NCBI GenBank assembly: GCA_963839615.1
Contig: CAWIVY010000006.1
Span: 124,001 to 188,000, forward strand
Reading direction: 5' to 3'
DNA: 64,000 nt
Origin: DASQMT01 sp963839615
GTDB lineage: Bacteria > Actinomycetota > Thermoleophilia > Solirubrobacterales > Solirubrobacteraceae
The position numbers were made by a program, and so were the translations under genes. Positions 10,569-17,722 of the stretch are shown here, one piece after another (the first letter of the stretch is position 1; every line of letters begins with the position of its first letter). The notes under the pieces are model-generated. The model was not told the origin of the DNA. It was given only the letters and a program-made list of their open reading frames with translations, and did not search any database.

Positions 10569-11367
10569 ATGACGCAGCCGGCCTCGGTCCGAATCGCGGT
10601 GCTCGACTCCGACACCGGGTTCCTGCAGGTGCTCTCCAAGCGGCTCGAGGGCGCCGGGCTGGCAGTACCGCGTGCTCGACCGGCCCCGTCCCGCTCGACG
10701 CCCTCGTCGCGATGCGCCTGAACGCGATCGTCATCGACCTCGCGGTGCTCGGGCCGCAGGGCTGGAACTACCTCGAGAAGCTGTGCACGCGGCTGCCCGG
10801 GCTCGGCGTGGTCGTCTGCACGGGGCCGTCCTCCGTCGCCCAGCGCGTCCGCGGCCTGCGGCTCGGCGCCGACGACTGGATGACGAAGCCATGCCACCCG
10901 GAGGAGCTGATCGCGCGCGTCGAGGCGGTCGTGCGCCGGCGCAAGCGCGCCGAGGCGCGTCGTCGAGGTGGGCAGGCTGGTGGTCGGCGAGGTCGAGATC
11001 CGGTCGGACCAGTTCCAGGCCTTCGTCGGCGGAGCGAGCCTCGACCTGACGCGGCGCGAGTTCGAGCTGATCGAGCTGCTCTCCGACGCGCAGGGCCAGG
11101 TCATGCAGCGCGAGGAGATCTACCAGCGCGTCTGGGGCTACGCGATGGCCCGCGGCGACCGCTCGGTCGACGTCTTCGTGCGCAAGCTGCGGCAGAAGCT
11201 CGAGCGCGCGTCTCCGCGCTGGCGCTACATCCACACGCACTTCGGGATCGGCTACCGCTTCGCCGCCGAGTCGCTCGACGCCGTGCCGGAGCTCCCGGAC
11301 GCCGGCGCCGGCGAGGAGACCGGTCGCGGCCGAGGCCGCGCCGGCGCGCGCGCTCGTCGCCGCCTGA
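10569..11367 (+). CDS. OmpR/PhoB-family response regulator (frame broken four times)
   Basis: A receiver plus winged-helix regulator in pieces. Frame 1 (10569-~10658): VRIAVLDSDTGFLQVLSKRL, the first strand and acidic pocket. A short segment YRVLDRP follows in the next frame. Then ~10687-10958: AIVIDLAVLGPQGWNYL (phospho-acceptor Asp), VVVCTGPSSVAQ and GADDWMTKPCHPEELIARVE (conserved Lys). Then ~10962-11320: VEVGRLVVGEVEIRSDQF, LDLTRREFELIELL, RSVDVFVRKLRQKL and IHTHFGIGYRF, a complete winged helix. The fourth shift ends VAAEAAPARALVAA with TGA 11365-11367. Each step is one extra base (near 10658, 10686, 10960, 11320). Position after phoU suggests a PhoP-like role. No partner kinase is adjacent. 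Confidence 0.8.
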
Positions 11368-11393
11368 GCGCGGCGCGGGCTATCGTTTCCGGC

Positions 11394-11762
11394 GTGGGCC
11401 CGGATCGCAACACGCACCTGCGCAACTTCGGCATCCTGATCCTGCTCGCGGTCGCCGTGTGGCAGCTGCCGGGCGGCGGGACGGCGACGCTCACGATCAA
11501 CAACATCCTCGGCCTGCTCTTCGCCGGCGGGATCGTGTTCTTCGGCTACCGCATCTACATGGAGCACCGCACGTCGCTGTTCATGCTCGAGGACCGCGTG
11601 CGTGCCCTGCTCTACGCGTCGGTGGGGCTGCTCGCGCTCGCGTTGATCGCGACGCGGCGGCTGTGGGACGAGGGCGGCATCGGCGTGCTCGTCTGGCTTG
11701 CGCTGATCGGCGCCGGCGCGTACGGCTGCGTCACCGTGTACCGCGCATCGCGCGAGTACTAG
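11394..11762 (+). CDS. Small four-helix membrane protein
   Basis: A 122-residue integral membrane protein of unknown function. The start is GTG 11394, 26 bases after the true stop of the response regulator. An apparent fusion with the winged-helix domain exists only because of an extra base near 11320. Four hydrophobic helices are visible: FGILILLAVAVWQLPGG, ILGLLFAGGIVFFGYRIYM, VRALLYASVGLLALALIA and GVLVWLALIGAGAYGCVTVY. A short cytoplasmic loop MEHRTSLFMLEDRVRA lies between helices 2 and 3. There is no catalytic or transport motif. Confidence 0.7.
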   Translation: MGPDRNTHLRNFGILILLAVAVWQLPGGGTATLTINNILGLLFAGGIVFFGYRIYMEHRTSLFMLEDRVRALLYASVGLLALALIATRRLWDEGGIGVLVWLALIGAGAYGCVTVYRASREY

Positions 11763-11853
11763 CCCGCGCCGCGGGCGCTTTCGTTGCGCCTCCGCGCGGC
11801 TTTCGTCACCGGCGCGCGTAGTTCCGTGCGCCGGCTCGCTGCAGGCTCCCGTC

Positions 11854-12195
11854 ATGCGCTCGATGCGACGGACGGAGGGACAGGCGGCGGCGGAGCTCGT
11901 CGCGCTGCTGCCGCTGGCCGTGCTGCTGCTCGCGGGCGCGTGGCAGCTCGTCGTCGCCGGTCACGCGGCCTGGGCCGCCGGCTCCGCCGCACGGGCGGCG
12001 GCACGCGCATCCGCAGTCGGCGCTGATCCGCGCGCGGCGGCGCGCGCGCAGCTCGCCGGCGGGCTGCGGCGCGGCTTGCGCGTGCGCGATCGCGGATCCG
12101 GCACGGTCGAGGTCACGCTGCGCGTCCCGCCCGTGCTCGGCCTGCCGGTGCTCGGGCACACGACCGCCACCGCTCACTTCCGCCCGCAGGGATGA
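11854..12195 (+). CDS. TadE-like pseudopilin
   Basis: A 113-residue protein with the TadE/TadG N-terminal signature: short basic leader, then EGQAAAELVALLPLAVLLLAGAWQLVVAGHAAW. The Gly-Gln-x(3)-Glu junction and one long helix are typical of minor pseudopilins processed by a prepilin peptidase. The rest (SAARAAARASAVGADPRAAA, then a beta-rich VEVTLRVPPVLGLPVLG) matches small TadE proteins. The start is ATG 11854, with an in-frame alternative at 11863. The stop overlaps the next gene by four bases. No TadA/B/C motor or platform genes are in the window. Confidence 0.8.
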   Translation: MRSMRRTEGQAAAELVALLPLAVLLLAGAWQLVVAGHAAWAAGSAARAAARASAVGADPRAAARAQLAGGLRRGLRVRDRGSGTVEVTLRVPPVLGLPVLGHTTATAHFRPQG

Positions 12196-12545
12196 GCGCG
12201 CGACCGTTGCGCGGCGAGCGCGGCCAGTCCTCGGTCGAGCTCGTGGCCCTGCTGCCGCTCACGCTCGCCGTCGGGCTCGCCGTGATGGCGCTGCTCGCCG
12301 CTCGCTCCGCTTCCGGCGAGGCAGCCGCGGCCGCGCAGGCGGGCGCGATGGCGCTGATCCAGGACGCCGACGCCGCCGCCGCGGCTCGCGCGGCGCTGGC
12401 GCCGTCGACGCGCCGCCGCGCGCAGATCAGCGTCCGCGGCCGCCGCGTGACGGTCACCGTCAGCCCGCCGGCGCGGCCACGGTTCCTGGCGCGGGCGCTC
12501 GCCTCGACCGCCTCCGCCGCGGCAGGCCCGGAGCCGTCGCCGTGA
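12192..12545 (+). CDS. TadE-like pseudopilin, second copy
   Basis: A 117-residue paralogue of the preceding protein: RGERGQSSVELVALLPLTLAVGLAVMALLAARSA carries the same basic leader, GQxxxE junction and single helix. It is followed by an Ala-rich helix, a basic beta hairpin (RRRAQISVRGRRVTVTVS) and a hydrophobic tail. It starts at ATG 12192 within the previous stop, and its own stop overlaps the next start (ATGA-type overlap). Probably co-assembled with its neighbour at the envelope. Confidence 0.78.
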   Translation: MSARPLRGERGQSSVELVALLPLTLAVGLAVMALLAARSASGEAAAAAQAGAMALIQDADAAAAARAALAPSTRRRAQISVRGRRVTVTVSPPARPRFLARALASTASAAAGPEPSP

Positions 12546-13220
12546 GCGGTCTCCTCGGGCGGGTCGGAGCGTACTTCCTCGAGCCCGCCGGGCCGCCCGC
12601 GCGGGCGAGCGATCCGCCGCCGCCGGCTCCGTCTCGCGCTGCGGCGCCGCTGGAGGCGGGCGTGCTCGGCGCGCCCACCTCGGTGGTGCCGGTCGCGGCT
12701 GCGATCGCAGGTGAGCTGCGTGCACGGTCGCGTGCGGCCGCCGCGCTGATCTGCATCTGGCGGCCGCTGGAGGAGCCGGCGCCGGCTTCGGAGCCCGAGG
12801 CGCCCGCCGCCCGCTCGCCGGCCGGCGCGACGACGCCGGGCGCCCGCCGCCTCGCGGGCGCGCCTCGTCGCGTGCGACCTCGGCGCGACCGCGTGCGGCC
12901 GCCTGGCGTGGCTCGCGCTCGCCCGCGATGCGGCCGACGCCGCCGCCCAGTTCCGCCGCTGCCGCTCCGTCGCGCGCGCACCACTCGTGCTGGCGGTGGC
13001 GGGCGCGCGCCCCGAGCCGTTCGAGCCGCTCCTGGCGGAGCTCGACCTCTGCGTCGCGGTGCTGCCGGCCGGGACCGATCCGCCGCTGCGGGAGCTCGCG
13101 ATCGCCGGGTTGCCGGCCCGCGCCCGCGCCGTCGTCGCGCCGCTGCCGCCGGGCCCGCCGCGCTGGGCGGCGATGGCCGGGCTCGCACGGCTCCGCTCGC
13201 TGCCGGTGGTGCGCGCATGA
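12542..13220 (+). CDS. Divergent TadZ/CpaE-like protein (frame broken by one extra base near 12850)
   Basis: About 226 residues once one surplus G near 12850 is ignored. The first frame reads GLLGRVGAYFLEPAGPP, then VLGAPTSVVPVAAAIAGELR. The second reads ARLVACDLGATACGRLAWLA, APLVLAVAGARPEPFEPLL and LDLCVAVLPAGTDPPLRELA. The alternation of short hydrophobic strands (VLGAPTSVV, LVACDLGA, PLVLAVAG) with helices looks like a SIMIBI/MinD-type Rossmann fold. Its place between pseudopilins recalls TadZ/CpaE, the Tad localisation factor, but no intact deviant Walker A is present. The fold assignment is inference. The stop overlaps the next start (ATGA). Confidence 0.55.
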
Positions 13221-14527
13221 GGGGCGAGCGCGGGCAGATCGCGATCCTGCTCGTCGGCGGGCTGCTCGCGGTCGCGGTCGGCGGGCTGGTGCTCGGCGCC
13301 TTCGCGCGCGGGCTCGGGACCCGCGATGCCGCCCAGCGGGCGGCCGACCTCGCCGCCCTCGGCGGCGCCCGCGCGATGCGCGAGTCCTACGCGCGCCTGT
13401 TCGAGCCGGCGGTCATCGCGGGCCGCCCCAACCCGCGCCAGCTGGACAAGGACGCGTACCTCGCGCTCGGCCGTGCGGCCGCCGTGCGCGTCGCCGCGGC
13501 GAACGATGCGCCCGGCGCCGCGGTGACGTTCCCCGACGCGGACACGATCGCGCCGGTGCGGGTGCGCGTCGGCGTCACGCGGCGCGTCGCGCTCGGCGGC
13601 GCGACGGTGCGGATGCGGGCGCACGCCGAGGCGGAGCTGGCTCCGCCTGGCGGCGCGGGCCCGGCCGCGTTCGCGAGCGGCGGCGGCTACGACGGGCCGC
13701 TCGCCCACCGGCAGGGCGTGCCGATGCGGCCCGACGTCGCGCAGGCGTTCGACCGGATGGCGGCCGCTGCCCGGGCGGACGGCGTGTCGCTGACGATCGC
13801 GAGCGGCTTCCGCTCCGACGCCGAGCAGGCGATCCTGTTCGCGCGCCACCCCGACCCGAAATGGGTCGCCCCGCCCGGCGAGTCGCTGCATCGCAACGCC
13901 ACGGAGCTCGACCTCGGGCCGCGCTCGGCCCACGGCTGGCTCGCGGCGAACGCCGGGCGCTTCCACTTCCTGATGCGCTACCCGCATGAGCCCTGGCATT
14001 TCGGCTACCTGCTCAACCCGCGCTCGTCGCCGCGGTCCGCGACGCCCGGGGCGTCCGACGGCGTCGCGGGCGGCGGCGGCCTGCCGGACTTCGTGCCCGA
14101 CCGCTTCGCGCCCGCGCTCAACCGCGCGGCGCAGCGCTGGAGCGTGTCGGCCGCGCTGCTGGCCGCGCAGATCTTCGCCGAGAGCGGGTTCAACCCGTTC
14201 GCGGTCAGCCCGGCGGGCGCGCAGGGGATCGCGCAGTTCATGCCGGGCACCGCGCGCGGCATCGGCCTGGCGGACCCGTTCGACCCGGCCCGGGCGATCG
14301 ACGCCCAGGCGCACCTGATGCGCGACCTCCTGCGCCGGTTCGGCGCCGTGCCGCTCGCGCTCGCCGCGTACAACGCCGGTCCGGCGCCGGTGGCCTCCTG
14401 CGGGTGCGTGCCGCCGTTCCCGGAGACGCGCGGGTACGTCGCGCGCATCCTCGGGCTGATGGGCGGCACCGGCGAGCTCCCGCTCGGCGACGCCGGCGGC
14501 GGCCTCGCGGTGAGGCTCGTGCGATGA
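13217..14527 (+). CDS. TadG-like pilin fused to VanY D,D-carboxypeptidase and SLT lytic transglycosylase
   Basis: A 436-residue three-part fusion starting at ATG 13217 in the upstream stop. Residues 1-55: a TadE/TadG leader and helix (RGERGQIAILLVGGLLAVAVG) with the Tad-type DAAQRAADLAALGGARAM. Residues ~155-275: a VanY-like D-Ala-D-Ala carboxypeptidase with SGFRSDAEQ, zinc ligands His ~224 and Asp ~231 (LHRNATELDLG) and EPWHFGY ~259. Residues ~300-425: a soluble lytic transglycosylase with catalytic Glu in IFAESGFNPFAVSPAGAQGI, then QFMPGTARGIG and AYNAGPAPV. The pilin-like helix anchors two peptidoglycan-cutting domains outside the membrane. In this cluster the likely job is opening the wall for a Tad-like structure. 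Confidence 0.85.
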   Translation: MRGERGQIAILLVGGLLAVAVGGLVLGAFARGLGTRDAAQRAADLAALGGARAMRESYARLFEPAVIAGRPNPRQLDKDAYLALGRAAAVRVAAANDAPGAAVTFPDADTIAPVRVRVGVTRRVALGGATVRMRAHAEAELAPPGGAGPAAFASGGGYDGPLAHRQGVPMRPDVAQAFDRMAAAARADGVSLTIASGFRSDAEQAILFARHPDPKWVAPPGESLHRNATELDLGPRSAHGWLAANAGRFHFLMRYPHEPWHFGYLLNPRSSPRSATPGASDGVAGGGGLPDFVPDRFAPALNRAAQRWSVSAALLAAQIFAESGFNPFAVSPAGAQGIAQFMPGTARGIGLADPFDPARAIDAQAHLMRDLLRRFGAVPLALAAYNAGPAPVASCGCVPPFPETRGYVARILGLMGGTGELPLGDAGGGLAVRLVR

Positions 14528-14662
14528 GCCGCCGCCGCCCGATCAGCTACTGTGGTGTGTCCTGCCGGGCATCCTGTCCGGCGCAAAGTGCCCGCGTTCG
14601 TTGTTGTTGCCGTAGCACCTCCCGCGTTTCGCCGCACACGTCCTCCCGGGAGGGAACAACAC

Positions 14663-14866
14663 ATGGCAACTGGAACAGTGAAGTGGTTCAGCGACGAGAA
14701 GGGCTTCGGGTTCATCACGCCCGACGATGAGGGCAAGGACCTCTTCGTGCACCACAGCGGCATCGCCGGCAGTGGCTTCAAGTCGCTGCCCGAGGGCGCG
14801 AAGGTCAGCTACGACGCCGAGAACGGGCCCAAGGGCCCCAACGCGGCGAACGTCACGACGCTCTAA
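14663..14866 (+). CDS. cspA: Cold-shock protein CspA family
   Basis: A 67-residue single-stranded nucleic-acid-binding OB-fold protein (RNA chaperone). It carries RNP1 KGFGFITP and RNP2 LFVHHS, with the family start TGTVKWFSDEKGFGF. The start is ATG 14663 after GGGAGGGAACAAC. A ~135-base untranslated stretch separates it from the upstream gene, which fits the long regulatory leader usual for csp mRNAs. A strong UUCG hairpin follows the stop. Confidence 0.96.
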   Translation: MATGTVKWFSDEKGFGFITPDDEGKDLFVHHSGIAGSGFKSLPEGAKVSYDAENGPKGPNAANVTTL

Positions 14867-14883
14867 CACGCAGCTCGTCGCCC

Positions 14884-14909
14884 GCGAGCGCGCCTTCGGG
14901 CGCGCTCGC
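14884..14909 (+). terminator. 11-bp hairpin with UUCG tetraloop between cspA and the next small gene
   Basis: A perfect stem GCGAGCGCGCC (14884-14894) / GGCGCGCTCGC (14899-14909) closes a C(TTCG)G loop, the most stable RNA tetraloop known. It lies 17 bases after the cspA stop and 24 before the next start. No T-run follows, so it may act as a leaky terminator or as a 3'-end RNA stabiliser for cspA. Confidence 0.75.
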
Positions 14910-14933
14910 AACCCACAACCACGAAGGACATGC

Positions 14934-15110
14934 ATGGCTTCGAGCTCTAAGAAGAAGACGACGTTCGCCAAGATCACGCGTGAGAACACCGTGCGCGACA
15001 AACGCCTGCGCAAGCAGGCCAAGAAAGAAGCGCGCAAGCAGGAAGCGGCCGCTCAGGCGGAGGCGCCGAACGAGGCCTCCGCCGCCGACGACGGCGCCGC
15101 GGACGAGTAG
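14934..15110 (+). CDS. Small basic hypothetical protein
   Basis: A 58-residue protein starting at ATG 14934 behind AAGGAC. The first two thirds are strongly basic and probably helical (KKKTTFAKITRENTVRDKRLRKQAKKEARKQ). The tail is acidic and Ala-rich (EASAADDGAADE). No known domain. The charge split and position behind cspA suggest an RNA- or ribosome-associated helper, which is inference only. A hairpin terminator follows at once. Confidence 0.65.
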   Translation: MASSSKKKTTFAKITRENTVRDKRLRKQAKKEARKQEAAAQAEAPNEASAADDGAADE

Positions 15111-15112
15111 CC

Positions 15113-15142
15113 GCCGGCCACCGCCCCGAGGCGGTGACCGGC
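15113..15142. terminator. Bidirectional hairpin between convergent genes
   Basis: GCCGG-C-CACCGCC, loop CCGA, GGCGGTG-A-CCGGC: 12 pairs with one internal mismatch. It lies three bases after the small basic gene's stop and 15 before the end of the converging exporter gene, so it can serve both. Confidence 0.75.
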
Positions 15143-15157
15143 GAGCCAGCGGACGGC

Positions 15158-16606
15158 TCAGGCCGCGACGAGCGCGGGCTCGAGGGCTCCCGCCCCGGCG
15201 AGGTGCCGATCCTCGTCCGCGGGCATCGGCGCGGCGGCGCCGAACGCGGGGGAGATGAGGAACCAGGCGGCCACCGCGCCGGCCGCGGCGAGGCCCGCTC
15301 CGGCCCAGAGCGCCGTGTGGAGGCCGTCGACGTACGCCTGCGGGGAGCCGCCGCCGAACGCCGCCTCCGCGGGGATCAGCGCTCCCAGCGCCGCCACGCC
15401 GACGGCGATGCCGGCCTGGCGGAACGTGTCGTTCACGCCCGCCGCGACGCCGCTCTGCTCCATCGGCACGGTGCCGAGCGCGACGGCCGTCAGCGCGGGG
15501 TTGAACAGACCGGTGCCGATCAGCGCCACCATCGCCCCGGGCAGGACGATCGCCCACGAGGAGCCGACGCCGGCGAGCGTGAACAGGACCATTCCGGCGG
15601 AGACGAGCGCCAGGCCGCCGGCCACCATCAGCCGGGCGGAGACCCGCGCGCCGAGCGCGCTCGTCGCGCCGCTGACGAACAGCATCGTGATCGTGCCCGG
15701 CAGGTACACCAGCCCGGCCTCGATCGCGGACAGCCCGAGGATCTGCTGCAGGTAGAGCGTCGTGTAGAGGAAGATCGCGAAGAACGAGGCCGAGATAGCG
15801 AACGCCGCGATCTGCGCCCCGCTGAACGACCGGTCACGGAACAGGCGCAGCGGGAGCATCGGCTCCGCGCAGCGCATCTCGACCAGCACGAACGCGCCGA
15901 GCAGCGCCGCGGCGCCGGCCGCCTCGCCGAGGATCGGCAAGCTCGTCCAGCCGTCCTCGTTGCCGCGCAGCAGCGCCAGCACGAGCAGGAACAGGCCGCC
16001 GGTCAGCGTGATCTGGCCGGGCCAGTCGATGCCGCGGGCGCCCGGGTCACGCGACTCCTGTACGTACGCCCGCGTGATCGCGATGCAGAACAGCCCGATC
16101 GGCAGGTTGACGAGGAAGATCCAGCGCCAGTCGAGCCCGCTGGTGAGGGCGCCGCCGACGAGCGGGCCGACGGCGAAGGAGGCGCCGATCGTCGCCCCGT
16201 AGGCCGCGAGCGCGCCGGCGCGCCGGCGCGCGTCGGGATAGGCGTTCGCGAGCAGCGCGAGCGAGACGGCGAACATGATCGCCGCGCCGACGCCCTGGGC
16301 CGCGCGCATCGAGTTCAGCACGGCGATGTGACCCGCCATCGCACAACCGAGCGAGGTGGCGGTGAAGATCCCGAGGCCGATCAGGAAGAGCCTGCGCCGG
16401 CCGAGCCGGTCCGCGAGGGCGCCGGCCGTGAGCACGGTCGCCGCGAGCGCCAGGGTGTAGGCGTCGACGACCCACTGCAGGCCGGAAAGGCCGGTCTCGA
16501 GGTCCGCGGCGATGTCGGAGAGCGCCGTGTTGACGACGGCGATGTCGAGCATGAGCATCGCCGTGGCCGCACAGACCACGACGAGCGTCCAGCGTTGGGT
16601 GGGCAT
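15158..16606 (-). CDS. MFS drug exporter, DHA2 (14-helix EmrB/QacA) family
   Basis: A 482-residue proton-driven multidrug exporter with about 14 transmembrane helices. The conserved first helix and loop are MLMLDIAVVNTALSDIAADL and QWVVDAYTLALAA (motif D1/A region). The motif A loop is GALADRLGRRRLF, and motif C-like segments are GPLVGGALTSGLDWRWIF. NDTFRQAGIAVGVAALGAL is typical of the family's second half. Start is ATG 16606. No regulator is adjacent. Substrate not predictable. Confidence 0.9.
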   Translation of the reverse strand: MPTQRWTLVVVCAATAMLMLDIAVVNTALSDIAADLETGLSGLQWVVDAYTLALAATVLTAGALADRLGRRRLFLIGLGIFTATSLGCAMAGHIAVLNSMRAAQGVGAAIMFAVSLALLANAYPDARRRAGALAAYGATIGASFAVGPLVGGALTSGLDWRWIFLVNLPIGLFCIAITRAYVQESRDPGARGIDWPGQITLTGGLFLLVLALLRGNEDGWTSLPILGEAAGAAALLGAFVLVEMRCAEPMLPLRLFRDRSFSGAQIAAFAISASFFAIFLYTTLYLQQILGLSAIEAGLVYLPGTITMLFVSGATSALGARVSARLMVAGGLALVSAGMVLFTLAGVGSSWAIVLPGAMVALIGTGLFNPALTAVALGTVPMEQSGVAAGVNDTFRQAGIAVGVAALGALIPAEAAFGGGSPQAYVDGLHTALWAGAGLAAAGAVAAWFLISPAFGAAAPMPADEDRHLAGAGALEPALVAA

Positions 16607-16626
16607 GGGGAGGGCTCCAGGGGAGA

Positions 16627-16667
16627 GGGGACGGGGAGGCTGCCCGCGAGCTTGCCTCCCCGTCCCC
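16627..16667. terminator. 14-bp perfect inverted repeat
   Basis: GGGGACGGGGAGGC (16627-16640) and GCCTCCCCGTCCCC (16654-16667) are exact reverse complements around a 13-base loop. On the minus strand it falls after the glycosidase-like gene and before the exporter gene. It most likely ends transcription of the former, or sits in the exporter's leader. Confidence 0.7.
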
Positions 16668-16699
16668 GGTCCCGCATCGGGGAACTCCCCGGTCCGTCC

Positions 16700-17644
16700 C
16701 TAACGGGCGTAGCGCGCCGCGGACCGCTTGAACTGCTTGTAGGCCTTGCGCGGCGAGCCGTCCGGATCCACCAGGCCGGCGTCGAAGCGGGCGCTGCGCA
16801 CCACGCCGGTCCACTGGTAGTTGTAGAGCCGCGTGATCTTCGAGCGCATGCCGCTGCGGCGGCGGTCGTACCTGTCGGCCAGCTTGAACATGAACTTGGT
16901 GCGCTTGGCCTGACGGGTCTCCGAGCGCTTGAACGACGGCAGGAACTTGAGGATCCCGCCCGTCTCGGTCAGCCAGACCTGGCCCGGCACGGTGCGCAGC
17001 AGCCGCTTCGTCCCGGACGTCCGATTGCGGTTGACGTCGCCGTAGTTGTGCAGGCCGAAGATCTTCGCCTTGCCGCCTGCCTTGCGGCGGAACTTGCGCA
17101 GCCACGACTCCATGTTCGTCGAGTCGAGCACGTCGGCGGCCACGAACGTGCAGGACCTGCAGGCCTTGCGCGCCGCGAGGAAGTACTTCGCGGCGAGCCG
17201 CGGCTTGTTGGCGACGGGCTGGGAGTGGTGGTTGCCCTCGTTCCAGACGCCGTAGGTCTTGGTGAGCGGGAAGTCGGCGCGGAAGCGCTTGAAGGCCTTC
17301 TTGAAGGTCTTCACGCTCGGCGCGCGGCACGACTTCTTGCGCGAGTAGCGTCCGTTCGTGTAGCAGCCGCGCTTGGCCGTGAAGTGCACCAGCACGTCGG
17401 CGCCGTCGGCCTGCGCGCGGTTCATGAAGCCCGCGACCTCCTCGACCTGGAAGCCGTGCTTGTACCAGTCGAACGGCACGAGGTAACGAACGCGCTTGAT
17501 GTTGAGCGCCTGATAGTTCGGGTTGTCGAACATCGTGCTGTCCTGGTCGGCGATTCCGACCCGGAAGTTCGCCTGCGCAGGGGCGGCGAAGATGGCGCAC
17601 AGGAGGAGCGCCATGATGGGGAGAAAGCGTCTGTGCATGGTCAT
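16700..17644 (-). CDS. Secreted clan-A glycoside-hydrolase-like protein
   Basis: A 314-residue exported protein: signal peptide MTMHRRFLPIMALLLCAIFA..AQA, then FRVGIADQDSTMFDN. KTYGVWNEGNH matches the clan GH-A acid/base motif (W-N-E), and QVWLTETGG matches the strand-7 nucleophile Glu, so a TIM-barrel glycosidase fold is likely. Two Cys pairs (GCYTNGRYSRKKSC and ACRSC) suggest disulphides. The start is ATG 17644 (second Met at 17638). A much longer upstream frame only shadows uvrC. It is common among my recollections of Solirubrobacterales proteomes, with unknown substrate. It diverges from uvrC. Confidence 0.72.
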   Translation of the reverse strand: MTMHRRFLPIMALLLCAIFAAPAQANFRVGIADQDSTMFDNPNYQALNIKRVRYLVPFDWYKHGFQVEEVAGFMNRAQADGADVLVHFTAKRGCYTNGRYSRKKSCRAPSVKTFKKAFKRFRADFPLTKTYGVWNEGNHHSQPVANKPRLAAKYFLAARKACRSCTFVAADVLDSTNMESWLRKFRRKAGGKAKIFGLHNYGDVNRNRTSGTKRLLRTVPGQVWLTETGGILKFLPSFKRSETRQAKRTKFMFKLADRYDRRRSGMRSKITRLYNYQWTGVVRSARFDAGLVDPDGSPRKAYKQFKRSAARYAR

Positions 17645-17722
17645 CGCAACCGACGATAGCCGCCAGGGTTGCGGCCGCGCAGCAAAGAATCCGACCGAGA
17701 GAGGCCTAAGCTGGGAGAAACT

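Noticed and set aside
10968..11762. A winged-helix domain fused to a four-helix membrane protein
   Set aside because: The joining segment is out of phase. One frame step near 11320 gives the regulator a natural VAAEAAPARALVAA end at 11367, and the membrane protein has its own GTG at 11394.
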